Made by a program: the position numbers and the translations under genes. Shown here piece after piece: positions 22,701 to 33,040 of a DNA stretch of 64,000 nucleotides. A model generated the notes under the pieces. It did no database searches. It saw only the letters and a list, made by a program, of their open reading frames with translations, and was not told where the DNA came from. Source of the DNA: Xiphophorus maculatus (lineage: Eukaryota; Chordata; Actinopteri; Cyprinodontiformes; Poeciliidae). How positions within the stretch are numbered: the first letter of the stretch is position 1; each line of letters begins with the position of its first letter. The stretch is taken from assembly GCF_002775205.1 (NCBI RefSeq), contig NC_036456.1, positions 11,001,463 through 11,065,462 on the forward strand, written 5' to 3'.

Positions 22701-25700
22701 AGAAGACATGAGCACAACTTACTTCTTCACTCATGTGGTCGTCTTGCAATTGGAAGGTTGTAGATTTAGTTCCTAAACACCACTTGGTCTCTTTTCCATG
22801 CAGAGTTGATATTCCGTTTAAAAAGAAGTGAAGTTGAACCACTTTACTTATTACAAATAGAGGAAATTAGAACCTTTGCCTTGTTTGCAAGCTAGGAAAT
22901 TCATGAAGCAGGTTGGCGGCCACTCAAGAAGTCGGAATAACATTCTCCCTGCCTCGGATTATTAGGAACATAGAAGCAGCAGGAGTACAGTTTTGCTATT
23001 CTCTGAATTAATTTTGAATACTTGGTAGCATTTGCTTTGAGCCAGGTAGCATAAGAGCAAATGATGAAATTTGGGGATAAAAGGCACTGAGTGAACTACA
23101 AATGCATTTTGGCACAATTAAAGCAGCTGACCAAATAATGTTGGAAACTGCTTCTTTTTTTTTCTGCTCACAGAGACAGGCGTACGCAGAGCTGAACCTG
23201 AGCTCCGGCCAGTTGGGGATTGACGACCTCGCACATGTCCATCCAGGTATTTACAGGAAGCAAAAAGATTCACGTCTGTCTGATGACGTGAATCACAATG
23301 AACAAACATTTTTCACTCAACAGCAATTCGATCAGTTGCGTGACAGCGGGGAAGCTTTCCCTCTCAATACTCAGTAGCTTATAAGAAGCAGGCACAGAAA
23401 TCCTCCTTGTTGTGATTAATTACGCGTGTTTGTCCATTGAACAGCTTGGCACACCCACCAGTAAACCCCACTGGCTTTATATCAGTGTGTGCTTCTCTGT
23501 TGGCTGTCTGGGATTTCTCAGACAGTATCTTCACGAAGTTCAGATATTGACATTGTTCCAGTTTATCGTTCATGCCTTAAATAGAATGGCCTCCGCTGTG
23601 TGTTTGTAAGTCAGACCGATAACAGTGCTGATCTAATCTGTTTTGCTCTCTCTTTCCTCTAGACCTGTTTGAAAATGACTATGTTCAGATCGGCCAAAAA
23701 GGTTAGCGTACATGTGTGTGCTTTTTTGATTTGTTTTGTTATGCAGCCCTTATTTATTGATGTGTGTTAAATATTTACAGTTTTAAACACTCCTTTAGAA
23801 ATTCAGAATTGTTGTTTTTTGGTATCAGCTGAATTCATAGTTCCTAGTCTGGAAAATATTGGGATTTCCAGACTAGGAAACCTAGAGTTTTCCTAAACTA
23901 GTTTGTCTTCTTTGAGAAAGAAAATAAGAGTATAGAAAAATCTTTGTATTTCCAGTCTTTGTCCGTTATACCATTGCTTAAATGTTGTGTGCGCCGTTCC
24001 TTTCATCAATTCTTCCTTATTTGTTTAGTTGCTTTCTTCTTTGCACCTTTTCTTCCTCAATCCCCCCGTGTCCTTTCTTCCCTTTCTTTTTCTGCGTCCA
24101 TTACATCTTTCCATCCATGTGCCTTCCCACAGCAGCGTGTGCCATTAATTCATTGTAGACGTTTGTAAACTCTGGCTCATTCCTTGAGTTTTCGTTTTAG
24201 ATTTTATGCCTGAATGATTAAAGTATCAGGGCTAGGTGGTATAACATAGAAAAATAAAGCCTTTCTGTGAAAATGGTCAAAAACTGGACTAGAGACGATT
24301 GATGGAGAAAAGTCTCATAAAACCTTTGAAAGGACCATCTAAAAGGTTACAAGAAGTTTTGTTGGAAGGACCAAATTCTCCTTCCAATTGAGTCTGTTTC
24401 ATAGGGCTTCCTAAACATCTCAAGGCAAACTCCAATAATATCCATTACATGTCATATATACAGTACATATAGAAACTGAAAATATACAGTGGTATGGCAG
24501 GAACAAGTGCCCTACTTCTCTCACTGACAAATCTTTTTCTCAGGTTCCATAATCAGTAAAGGCAACACTCAAAGCCATGCCATGAAGCCAGTATAAACAC
24601 AAAGCTTAATATGGACACCAATCAAGCCTCAATAGCCTTAAAAACACAGGCTGTGCTGTTTATATACAGTGCTGCACACCCTCCGCTTGCTGCTTCAGCC
24701 TCAGTTGGCTTTGTTTTGACTTTTGGGCTGCTGCCTCTATTCCAGGCCAAGTGTTAAGTGACTTCGAACAGGAAATTTAGGGGACCGAGGAGTGTGTTAG
24801 TTTATGCTACAACTGGCCTGCACCTTAAGCTGAGGGATGTGTGTTTTGGGCTACTGTCACAACATAGATTTAGGATAAGAGTGGGCAAGCTGAGGAGTTA
24901 TTAAAATGTGCCTGAGGGGCTCTAGAAAGTTGTGCAACCATTACAATTATATGAAGATCTTGATTTCTGGTGTTTATGCTTTTGTAGGCTGTGAAATAGT
25001 AAGCCCGCAAGCCTGATTTAAGATGCGCAGATGTTCGTTTTCCCATCTGTGGTGCTGGAGGACCGTGAGCAAGTCAAACAGGAACCGTTTTCTGTTGACT
25101 TTAAAGTGAGACTGTGTTGTGTTCATGTGGCAGTGATAACAAGCTGAACTGTTCGAGTGGAGTGGAGTTCAAGCACAGGATGTTAGCAAAACAACAGCAG
25201 CACGCCGAAGGATTCGCGCCGCGTAAATATTTCACATTTTACTCGCATTACAACTGCAAACTTAAATATTACTTATTTAGATTCTTTTTGAGTTGGAACA
25301 ATACAAAGTTGCACATAACTGGAAAGTGGACAAAAAAACCCACAAAATCTTACCAAGTACTTTTGGTGTAGTTTCTAGTGAAAAATATTCTTGAAATAAG
25401 ACAAAGCTAACTTACGAGTAACTGTTCAGCAAGATATAGTCAAAAATGTCTTAATATTGATGAAAATGTACAAGTTATAAGAGAAATAAACTGCCAGAAG
25501 GTGGAAAGTGGATCCACCTTCCAGCCAGGGCTACAATTTTCACTCAAGTAAGGTTTTATGTACTAGACTGGCCCATTCAAAGTACAGGCTGAGAATCTGG
25601 AGCAAGACCTAAAAACTGGCGTTCACAGATGTTCCTCATCCAATCTGAGTTTGAGCTATTTTGCAAAGAATAAATCTTAGCGCCTGCTGGAGCACACCAA

Positions 25701-27893
25701 AGGATTTACAGCTTGATTGCAGTCAAATGTGGCTCTATAAAAAATGTGTAATATTGTGTTTGTAAAAATGTGAAAAGCTTTAGGATGTATGAATGCCATT
25801 TCGATTTGCTGCTTTAAACTGATTAGTTTTATTCGAAATGGATTAATGCCTCATTTAAGCAATAATTTAACGCCGCAAAGAGTCGGTTCCCGTCTTTTTT
25901 TGCATTCCTGCTTATTTTCGATTGCGTTCTGTGTAGTTGTAGTGGGGCAGGACAGCGCAGCGGCCCAGCAGTACAGCAGGCGGGGCTGTCCCACCGGGCT
26001 CCGGGCAGACCTGTGGGCCCTCATCCTGAACTCCACCAACCAGCTGCAGGTACGGCAGCAGATGCACAGACACTCAAGTTCACGGGTCACTTGCACAACT
26101 GCCCCACTTCCCGAGCTGTTTCCCGACAACTCGAATTCTTCTCAGCTGCTTCTGTTTCCCTCTTCTTCTTTTTTTTTTTTCATTAAATTTTGTCTGAATC
26201 TCCTGTTGGATACATTAACTTCAAGTTAAAAACCAACATATGACATATAACACCAGCTGACCGATAAATTCAAGATAATCTGTGTGTTTGCTGCCGTGGC
26301 GTTTATTTTAACTGGCCTCGACTTGTCCCGTGTGTACAAATGTTAGGATAATCAAATGCTTTCGCTCAGTTTAGCCTAAACAGCTCTGCTTGTCTGCCTG
26401 TGTGGCAAAACACCAGAGTCCAGGATAATCTGCTGGAGCCCGGTTTGGAGAATACCGTATGAGATCGGAGGCCCGATCAGGTCAGGGCTCTGGAGCACCA
26501 AGCACATCAAAGAGGGTCGCAAACGTTGCTCAGTGTGTTTATAAAAAAAAAGATCTTTTTGGGCACAGATTTGCAAAAAGTGTGAATATTACTTCCAGTC
26601 AAAAGAAACGTTTTGCTAAAATTAAAACATCATGTTTAACCTAAACCTGGGATATGAATAAATACGCCAGTTGACTGATTTGCTACTGAAAGTGAATTAC
26701 ATTTTCATTTTAAAAAATTATCACTTAACCCTGGTCCAAAAGCATTTTCTGACCACTGTTTAGCATGGTGGAGGATCTATGATGATGTGGGCTCATTTCT
26801 CTTCTGAATGGCCGGCTGGCGTTATTAGATTACCTGGCAGCACGAACTATAGTGAATACCTCGAAAATTCAAGTGAAAAATCAATTGGATTATGTCAGGA
26901 AGCGGAAAGTCAATCGTCATTGGGTCTTTAGGACGGATAACGATCCAAAACCAGACTGACTAAATCAAAACAAAAACAGTTCACAAGACTCTACAGTAAA
27001 TCAAGCTGGCAGAAAACCAGTAGCGAGAGCTGAAGAGAAAAGAGCACAAGAAAAGACTAAGGATCTGAAAGGATTGTGCTCACATGATCCTCATAACAGA
27101 TCAACAATATCATTACTAAATAAATATATATTAAAAAAAGGAATCTCAACATTGTAATTTCTTTTTTTTCTGGATTAGCAACTGATGGGACTCTGGTATT
27201 TTAGCAGAAATCCTTTTAAACTTTGCCATTAATGTGGTCCACAGTACCATTTCCAGTTGTTCCAGTTTCCTCCCTCAGCTCTCTGCTGCTGCTCTCGCAG
27301 CCGGAGCGCTGAGCATTGTCAAGATGCTCAGAAAGTGTCACTGGGAGCATTTTTATTGCTCCGTTTGGCTCATCTATGAAAAGCTGTCTAAAACCGGAGA
27401 CGCGTTAGAGATTAAGCATGTTCTCGGAAACACGATACCCTCTCTATTCGTGCTCGATTTAACCGGACTGTCATCACAGTTACTGGGAAGACGTAATTTA
27501 GTAGTGCGTGTAAAGGAAGAGAGAGTTTTCAAAAAAAAAATTATGCAAAGCAGTATACATATTAGGTTTTTTTTTTTTTTTTTTGCTCACCATTCACTTA
27601 AAAGTTGATTCTATTCATTTCAGTTTAACATAATGACCGTTCTAGATGGTAGGAGAACTAAAACCTGCTGAGTCTTTGCCCTTTCAGGACATGATGCACT
27701 ATGAACAGCTCAGGGCTGGAGTGATCCAACACAACCTGCTGGTAGATAACCTCATCTACAAGGTGAGCTGGTCAACACTCATTTTCCTCTGAGTCAATGA
27801 AACGTAGACATGCCTTTAGCAGATGCTTTTTTTCTTTTTCTTCTCATAAACACATTCCTCTGAATGCCTCGGCCTTGGATGTTAAGTAACTGC

Positions 27894-27925
<32 letters not shown>

Positions 27926-30900
27926 CACAGGGTTTAGGTCTGAGCTGCTTTTCTTACAGTGGAACTGAAAAATGTACACACATCTCTAGAAATGATACAG
28001 ATTTTTGTGATTGTGAAAACATTACAGCATCATAAGTAATTACAAAGTGTGTATGTCCCTTAACTAAATCAGTAGTTTGCATGACGGCTACATAGGATCA
28101 AATCTTTCTCGTACAATACACATGTATCTTCTTACAGAGAAGACGTGCGGGAGAATGTGTTATGGTCTGAAGTCTGAGGAAACTAAACTTGTGCTTTCAT
28201 GTCATTGTACCCCACAGATGTTTGTATCATGAACCACAATGAAAGAATGTAGTGAAACCTCATAGTGGCTAATTTTCCTCAAATGGAGCTGGGGTGTTTT
28301 TACAAAGTTGTAAAAAAAAAATTGAAAGCTGAGGGATCACCTTTAGAGGGTTTTGGACAAGACTTGTCATCTTTTGTGAGCAAGAACTTCTATAGTTTAA
28401 AGGGGTGCACACTTGTGCAACCAGGTTGCTACCTGTGTGTTGTTTTTTTTGTTTTCACCTGAAAGGCACTGGATATATGTGACCGTAAGGATGCAAAAAG
28501 TTGTTCTGTGTCACAAGGTCTGTGAAAACCCTCTGCTTCCACAGGATGTCAAACTCACCGCCAGTAACGACGACTACTACTTTGTGTTTGAAGATTTCCT
28601 CTATCAGGTCAGCTCTCTTCTTTATCAGTCAGTTTCTCATTATTTACCCTTCCAGTATTTTTTCATTAAACAAATAATAGAGCTTTGATATTATTGTCAG
28701 TATTACAGATTATTACAGATTTCAGTGTTTCTTGTTCATCAAAATTGTTTATACATCAGCATTTCATTTTCGTCTTCTGTTGTTTCACTAAATAACACTG
28801 TCAGCATCTTCCTTTTTGGCCACCCTTGGTGTTTACTCCTTCTGTGTGACAAAAGTCATTTTTATCTGCTGTTATACTCTCCAGCCAGGCCTCAATAGCT
28901 TCTCTGTTAGTCGCTGCTCTGTTTGTCTTTTGACGCTCATCTAATAAACATGTTTCTGCACTTGCCAAACGGGTTAACTCGGCAGCTACTTGTTTGCCTC
29001 GCTCTTTGGTGACAAACCAATGAACGGGCAAGGTTTATCAAAGACCAGGTTCCTGCATCCTTGTCAATGTTGACTGATGGCAGACTCGCTAGGCAGTGAA
29101 AGAATCCACTTCATGTCAAAATGTTAGTTAAGAGATGACAAGAGAAAGCGTGAAAGGTTTCTAAGAAAATCCAGAGGCTGATTTCCCAGAACTGTTCAGA
29201 GAAGCCATGTTTTCTTAATGGGCGTTCTTTTTTTTTTTTTGGTGTATTCGAATGGTTATTGTTTTTATCTTTGTGACATAGCTGTTACATTATTTGATGA
29301 GACACCTCCCACAGTTGGACAAGCATGCCTATGATCTGAAAGACAAACAGAATCATGAAGCAGTCATTAAATATTAGCTGTGATATGAAAAATAAATGTG
29401 ATTTAGCAATTGTTTTGGAGCGTTGAGTTTACTCTATGTAAAATTTTGATCTTTACCCAAAGAAACGACAATGATGTGGTGATATGAACTGATTGGATTT
29501 TTAGTGTGAAACCTGCTCACAGTAATTTGTTTTTATTTACCTCTTATAGATTCCTAAATTCACAACACACACTAATAACTTTCAGGGAGGGAAATAGTGA
29601 ATAAATACAAGTGAAGTAAGGTTTCTCTGAAGATAACAAGATTCCTCCACAGTCTGGAATCGTCAAATTCTGAATTTGACGAAAGTCATTTTTGACTTTC
29701 AGCCCTTACAAATAATTTTAATCGTCTAACTGATATATAACATTAAAAGTCGTTCAATGGTTCTGTGCTTTTGTACGGAATATGTAACTAACTGTTTTTA
29801 GTTACTGCAAAACCCAGTTGGAATACTGCATAATTGTATCTTTACAATGTTTTTCTTAATATTTTTCAAAAGCAGGGAGATTATATGTGGCACTAATCTA
29901 TCTTAGGAAAACCCTCCAAATAAATCATCTCTAAAATCAATATGGAGGCAGCCAGAACACATGATGAGCTTCCAGGTGCACCATTTAATAGAGTAATTTA
30001 TAAAGAGAAAGCGCGGACGCTCAAGGCCATCACCAGGCCCCGAGTACATAACAAGACTCTTGATAATGTTAATGCATGCTGCATGTTATTCTTTAGAAAG
30101 AAGTAGAATGAAGATATACTTTTTTGGCTCAAGAGGGATAAATATTAATGGTGGATTTTCCACTTTTCCACTTGAAATCCTTGGTCAGCTCAAATTTTGA
30201 GCCGACTCCGTTTCTTTCCAGGTATTGTTATGTTTCTCACGGGACACCGCCGTCCTGGAGCACTTCAAGTACAACAGCGCCACTCCGCCTAAATCCTACC
30301 TACACGGTGAGATCACTTGATACCTTTCCATTTTCATATATGTGTTGAAGGACACGTTAGTCACTAAAACAGCGATCATACTCCAAATGTAGGTATTCAA
30401 TGCCTTTGTCTGCCTGCCTTGCAGGGAAAGTGGGAGACGAAGAGTATGCTGTCGTTTATCCTCCAAACGGTGAGTTCACGTTGAGAGATTCTGACATGGA
30501 GGTTTTTGAGTCAAATCAGAGAAAATTCACTCAGCTGGCATTTTTATTTTCTCAGGTGTTATTCCCTTTCATGGATTTTCTATGTATGGTGAGTTGTATC
30601 AAACACTTTTTTTTTTAATGCAAGTTGAAACGTCCAGTATACAACCATGTGTGTTGGACTTTGTGGATGTTTCCACAGTGGCGCCCTTGTGTTTCTTGTA
30701 CAACGAGCCGTCCAAACTCTACAGCGTCTTCCGGGAAATGTACATCCGCTACTTTTTTAGGCTGCACTCCATCTCTTCTTCTTTTTCGGTACGAGCGTTT
30801 TCTGGGTAAAAGTCGAGTCTTAACAGCTCCACTCTACCTGGTGAATGAATTGACTTTATGTTGTTGTTTTGTGCTGCTGCAGGGCATAGTGTCCCTGTGC

Positions 30901-33040
30901 CTGCAGTTTGAGAGGCTACTCCAAACCCACCTGCCTCAGCTCTTTTACCATCTTCGACAGATCGGTGCTCAGCCGTGAGTTAAATTACTTTGCCGTCCCA
31001 CCTCTGTGATTATATGTACATCATATACAGTGCAAAACTATGAATACAGAATGACCTTTTTTCAGGGGGTCTGTGCATTCTTAAAAAGTCTTGTATTTCT
31101 AAAATTAAGGCCTTAAAATATCTTAAATTCATTAGAAAATGTTCAAGTTGGCTCTAAATACGACATCCACAGGTTTTATATTTTGCTGAACCATACTATG
31201 TAATCTTTTATATTCGGTTTAGTTTATTTTTCTCGTGGGAATTTTCTGTTAGGCAAAAGTTTGAGTCGTGCACAAACATCAATATGTTCTGTAACTCGAG
31301 GCAGTTGAGGCCACCGCTTATCAGCTGCTAATAAACCCTTGCTTGCTAGCTAGCTAGCTTTTTTGCGTCTACCATTTGTTAGCGCAAATTCTCGCCAGTT
31401 GGCTGGATGACATTCGTCTTTGCCTCTGACTCATTTCTGTTGTTAATCCATACATTGCCTTTTGTGTGCCAAAAAAAATCTAGGCACAACTATATAAAGA
31501 ATGTGATTTATCCAGGTCTTAAATTTCTTTCACAATGGCCTTAAAAAGGTCTTAAAAAGTCTTCAATCTGAGATGGTGAAACTTGCAGAAGCCCTATTTT
31601 TCACATTTTTATCCCATCACAACCACAAACTTTACTCTTTATTATTTTAAATTTTATGAGAAATGCCAATGCAAAGTTACCAGAAGGCAAATAATACCTG
31701 GTTTTAATTTTTTTAAATCTGGTGTGACATGCACTTGTTTTTTAGTCCCATTTAATCTGATAAAAAAATGTTTCCTCTCCATCCAATACATCTGAGCTTG
31801 CATACAGAGACATGAGTATCCCCAGAGACTGTTGTTACTGTTAGTAGATTAAGAGCTGCTGCCATCTAGTGTTTATGGCTTGAATTACATTTTACTCTGT
31901 CATGGAATTATAAATGTTAGTGTGAGAGGTAGCGGATGCAATTAGAAACATAAAAGTGTCACTGAAGAGTTCATATTTTCTTCTAAGGCTGCGTATTGCC
32001 TTTAAGTGGATGGTCCGGGCCTTTTCCGGATACCTTTCCACCGATCAGCTGCTCCTGCTATGGGATCGAATCCTCGGGTATGACTCGCTGGAGGTAGTTG
32101 CAGGTCGGTACAACCTGAACTCTTACTTCCATACCAACTACGCTCTCGTTTTCTGATGTCCTTCTCCATCTTTCCCGTCTTTTACTATGCTGTTCTGCCC
32201 ATTATGCGTCCCTTTCACCCTGCAGTTCTTGCGGCTGCGGTGTTTGCCTTCCGCGCTGAGAACCTGATGGAGGTGACGTCGCTGGCCTCGGCTGAGGTTT
32301 GTCTGTCCCTCTTTTAGACCTGTGTATTCGCAGTTGCGTCTCAAACGAGGAGTCTATTTCCCCGGTTGCATACTCACAGAAAGCTAGAAATAGCTTCAGA
32401 GGAGCCTCCACCCTCTCACCCCCGCCCCACCCACCACGTTGACAAGTACTTGCCGTGTCCTCTGACACCCATGCATGTGTAGGAGAACCTTTTTGTTTGT
32501 GCTTACAACCATTTTTCCAGCGTCTTGAGTGTAGCCTTACATTGCTAGTGTAACCCTGAATGCAGGCTATGTGACTCGCCACCCTTTTGCCCTCCTCACC
32601 CCTTTATGACGACGGGTTTAAGCGGCAGCATTATGTGGAGGGCAGTAGTTCTAGGGGGCACCATTTGCTTGCAAATTCTCCCACCTGCCCTACTTAAGAG
32701 AAGATATCATCATAACACACTGCTCCTTATTTTATATTTAGCACCTCAGGCCCAGTGCTGAAATTTTAAACCCTCTTTCTAAACATGATCATGTCCCTAA
32801 ATTTAATCCCCCCCCAGTGAACCCAAAAGGACAGGGTGGGAATCTCGGATCATCCTGCTGCTCTCCTGTCCTCTGCGGATATTTGATTAAACTTTTTATG
32901 TCTATATTAAAACGAATTGTTAGAGAGTTGTCTGACTTGTCTTTTCTTTGACGAACGCACCGCAGGCCGTCCTCGCCGACCTCTCGACTCTGAAGGTCAT
33001 ACCGCTCATCCAGATCTTTCTTTTCGCCACCGCCATCTGA
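16669..33040 (+). CDS. tbc1d19: TBC1 domain family member 19, complete, 21 coding exons
   Basis: Exons: 16669-16764, 16896-16968, 17059-17104, 18916-18991, 19131-19205, 19432-19495, 21847-21893, 21990-22100, 23174-23246, 23663-23701, 25937-26049, 27688-27762, 28545-28607, 30222-30306, 30425-30469, 30556-30588, 30679-30788, 30883-30974, 31988-32103, 32226-32296, 32966-33040. They join in frame to 525 aa; the human protein is 526 aa. The N-terminal 230 residues are family-specific; the TBC (Rab-GAP-like) fold begins near residue 250, with the G-x-P...R...W signature at 250-260, and runs to about 500. TBC proteins usually speed GTP hydrolysis by Rab GTPases, but here the arginine-finger position is L300 and the glutamine-finger position H366, so classical dual-finger GAP activity is doubtful. 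Its Rab partner is unknown to me. Confidence 0.95.
16896..16968 (+). CDS. tbc1d19: tbc1d19 exon 2 (residues 33-56)
   Basis: Acceptor TTTTTAG, donor GTGGGT. Encodes RPEIKLESLKEDV, strongly like the human protein. Ends with one base of Gly57. Confidence 0.93.
17059..17104 (+). CDS. tbc1d19: tbc1d19 exon 3 (residues 57-71)
   Basis: Acceptor CTGTGTAG, donor GTAAGT. Encodes GWEKKLQNAIYREL. Ends with two bases of codon 72. Confidence 0.93.
17725..17935 (+). mobile_element. Old tRNA-derived SINE in tbc1d19 intron 3
   Basis: B-box GGTTCGATTCC near 17762, then CTGGGCAACAGACTTAACCC and GTGCAAAGCAATTTGAGTGG ... GTGCTACATAAAT, a typical teleost SINE body and tail. The rest of intron 3 (17105-18915) shows nothing else recognised. 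Confidence 0.6.
18916..18991 (+). CDS. tbc1d19: tbc1d19 exon 4 (residues 72-97)
   Basis: Of three nearby AGs, only the one ending CCCCACTGCAG keeps the frame; it gives QLPPSHP then EHLKEPLAYMRKAQ, the same length as human. Donor GTCAGT. Confidence 0.88.
19131..19205 (+). CDS. tbc1d19: tbc1d19 exon 5 (residues 98-122)
   Basis: Acceptor GTGCACAG, donor GTAGGG. Encodes SWEKRILKSLNSM and a VPLARK end, both conserved. Confidence 0.94.
19432..19495 (+). CDS. tbc1d19: tbc1d19 exon 6 (residues 123-143)
   Basis: Acceptor CTCCCACAG, donor GTCTGC. Encodes EQKELTNKWNEMGTDEP. One base of Asp144 crosses the intron. Confidence 0.94.
19921..20460. mobile_element. 540-bp dispersed repeat, copy 1
   Basis: Termini CCAGGGTATCTGCA and (reversed) CCAGAGAGTCTGCA are imperfect inverted repeats. 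It shares its whole length with 31063-31595, including GCTAGCTAGCT and GATGTTCGTCTTTGCCTCTA. Probably a non-autonomous DNA transposon; family not identified. Confidence 0.7.
20850..21436. mobile_element. pogo/Tigger-type MITE, 587 bp, TA target
   Basis: Starts CAGTGAACCCTCGCTATAAC and ends, reversed, CAGCAAACCCTCATTTTTCG, with TA at 20848-20849 and 21437-21438. No transposase frame. Confidence 0.8.
21847..21893 (+). CDS. tbc1d19: tbc1d19 exon 7 (residues 144-159)
   Basis: Acceptor TTGGTTGCAG, donor GTAATC. Encodes RFRPVYAPKDFLE. It follows an intron swollen by nested transposons. Confidence 0.94.
21990..22100 (+). CDS. tbc1d19: tbc1d19 exon 8 (residues 160-196)
   Basis: Acceptor AACTCAG, donor GTATAT. 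Conserved ends are LRNPN and GLIQVPLNVRDIPQL; the middle, with DSCEDVCARS, is divergent. Confidence 0.93.
22512..22740 (-). mobile_element. Fragment of a repeat family with end GGTGTTTTCACACC
   Basis: Reverse complement matches 53120-53357 over GGTGTTTTCACACC, CCAAAATTGCAACATT, GCTTTCACACTGCACTGT and GAAGGAAAC. A SINE-like GGTTGTAGATTTAGTTCC follows at 22757. Confidence 0.65.
23174..23246 (+). CDS. tbc1d19: tbc1d19 exon 9 (residues 197-220)
   Basis: Acceptor GCTCACAG, donor GTATTT. Encodes the conserved GQLGIDDL stretch. Confidence 0.92.
23663..23701 (+). CDS. tbc1d19: tbc1d19 exon 10, 39 bases (residues 221-233)
   Basis: Small exon with acceptor TCCTCTAG and donor GTTAGC, encoding LFENDYVQIGQK. 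Phases fit both neighbours. Confidence 0.92.
23841..23879. repeat. Perfect 15-bp hairpin in tbc1d19 intron 10
   Basis: TTCCTAGTCTGGAAA at 23841-23855, nine-base loop, exact reverse complement at 23865-23879. The remainder of intron 10 to 25500 has no recognised feature. Confidence 0.95.
25500..25755 (+). mobile_element. Tc1-like transposase remnant in tbc1d19 intron 10
   Basis: Reads in the order of the same fish Tc1 family as 40075-40790: CACCTTCCAGCCAGGGCTAC, ... GTTCACAGATGTTCCTCATC, TTGAGCTATTTTGCAAAGAA, TTTACAGCTTGATTGCAGTC. Frames broken. Confidence 0.65.
25937..26049 (+). CDS. tbc1d19: tbc1d19 exon 11 (residues 234-271), start of TBC fold
   Basis: Two AGs six bases apart, TGTGTAG and TTGTAG, are both in frame; the first gives the same length as human. 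Encodes QDSAAAQQY and the TBC entry signature G250-x-P252-x3-R256-x3-W260. Donor GTACGG. Confidence 0.9.
26720..27115 (+). mobile_element. Tc1-like remnant in tbc1d19 intron 11
   Basis: AGCATGGTGGAGGATCTATG, GATGATGTGGGCTCATTTCT, AACGATCCAAAACCAGACTG and GCTGAAGAGAAAAGAGCACA follow a different fish Tc1 family. No intact frame. Confidence 0.65.
27688..27762 (+). CDS. tbc1d19: tbc1d19 exon 12 (residues 272-296)
   Basis: Acceptor CTTTCAG, donor GTGAGC. Encodes YEQLRAGVIQHNLLVDNLIYK; the final IYK begins the degenerate IxxDxxR motif. Confidence 0.94.
27893..27920 (+). repeat. (GT)14 microsatellite
   Basis: Pure dinucleotide run in tbc1d19 intron 12. Confidence 0.95.
27955..28490. mobile_element. 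Possible Tc1-like MITE in tbc1d19 intron 12
   Basis: Starts TTACAGTGGAACTGAAAAAT and includes TATGGTCTGAAGTCTGAGGA, which resembles the GGTCTGATGA.. part of Tc1 transposase. Right end near GAAAGGCACTGG. Weakly supported. Confidence 0.4.
28545..28607 (+). CDS. tbc1d19: tbc1d19 exon 13 (residues 297-317), arginine-finger region
   Basis: Acceptor TTCCACAG, donor GTCAGC. Encodes DVKLTASNDDYYFVFEDF. D297 is kept but the catalytic Arg position is L300. Confidence 0.95.
28620..30200. other. tbc1d19 intron 13, no recognised feature
   Basis: AT-rich intron sequence. Only small adjacent hairpins at 29661-29681 (CGTCAAATTC arms) and 29681-29700 (GAAAGTCA arms) stand out. Confidence 0.5.
30222..30306 (+). 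CDS. tbc1d19: tbc1d19 exon 14 (residues 318-345)
   Basis: Acceptor CTTTCCAG, donor GTGAGA. Encodes VLLCFSRDT and PPKSYLHG. Confidence 0.95.
30425..30469 (+). CDS. tbc1d19: tbc1d19 exon 15 (residues 346-360)
   Basis: Acceptor CTTGCAG, donor GTGAGT. Encodes EEYAVVYPPN. Confidence 0.94.
30556..30588 (+). CDS. tbc1d19: tbc1d19 exon 16, 33 bases (residues 361-371), glutamine-finger region
   Basis: Smallest exon, with acceptor TTTCTCAG and donor GTGAGT. Encodes GVIPFHGFSMY. H366 takes the place of the catalytic Gln of the usual YxQGM motif. Confidence 0.94.
30679..30788 (+). CDS. tbc1d19: tbc1d19 exon 17 (residues 372-408)
   Basis: Acceptor TTCCACAG, donor GTACGA. Encodes VAPLCFLYNEPSKLYSVF and FFRLHSIS, the helix after the glutamine-finger motif. 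Confidence 0.95.
30883..30974 (+). CDS. tbc1d19: tbc1d19 exon 18 (residues 409-438)
   Basis: Acceptor TGCTGCAG, donor GTGAGT. Encodes GIVSLCLQFERLLQTHLPQL and FYHLRQIGAQ. Confidence 0.95.
31063..31595. mobile_element. 540-bp dispersed repeat, copy 2
   Basis: Same repeat as 19921-20460, same orientation, in tbc1d19 intron 18. Sequence around it (CAGTGCAAAACTATGAATAC before; TTTATCCCATCACAACCACA after) looks like a split Tc1-type MITE. Confidence 0.65.
31988..32103 (+). CDS. tbc1d19: tbc1d19 exon 19 (residues 439-477)
   Basis: Acceptor CTTCTAAG. The earlier GTAGTT breaks the frame; the donor GTCGGT ten bases on keeps it and gives LEVVA before exon 20. Encodes FKWMVRAFSGYLSTDQLLLL and WDRILGY. 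Confidence 0.92.
32226..32296 (+). CDS. tbc1d19: tbc1d19 exon 20 (residues 478-501)
   Basis: Acceptor CCCTGCAG, donor GTTTGT. Encodes VLAAAVFAFRAENLMEVTSL. Confidence 0.94.
32966..33040 (+). CDS. tbc1d19: tbc1d19 exon 21 (residues 502-525 and stop)
   Basis: Acceptor GCACCGCAG. Encodes AVLADLSTLKVIPLIQIFLF then ATAI and TGA, matching the C-terminus of vertebrate TBC1D19. Confidence 0.95.
   Translation, partial: AVLADLSTLKVIPLIQIFLFATAI

Noticed and set aside
32041..32100. GTAGTT at 32094 as donor of tbc1d19 exon 19
   Set aside because: It leaves exon 20 out of frame; the donor at 32104 restores LEVVA-VLAAAVF.
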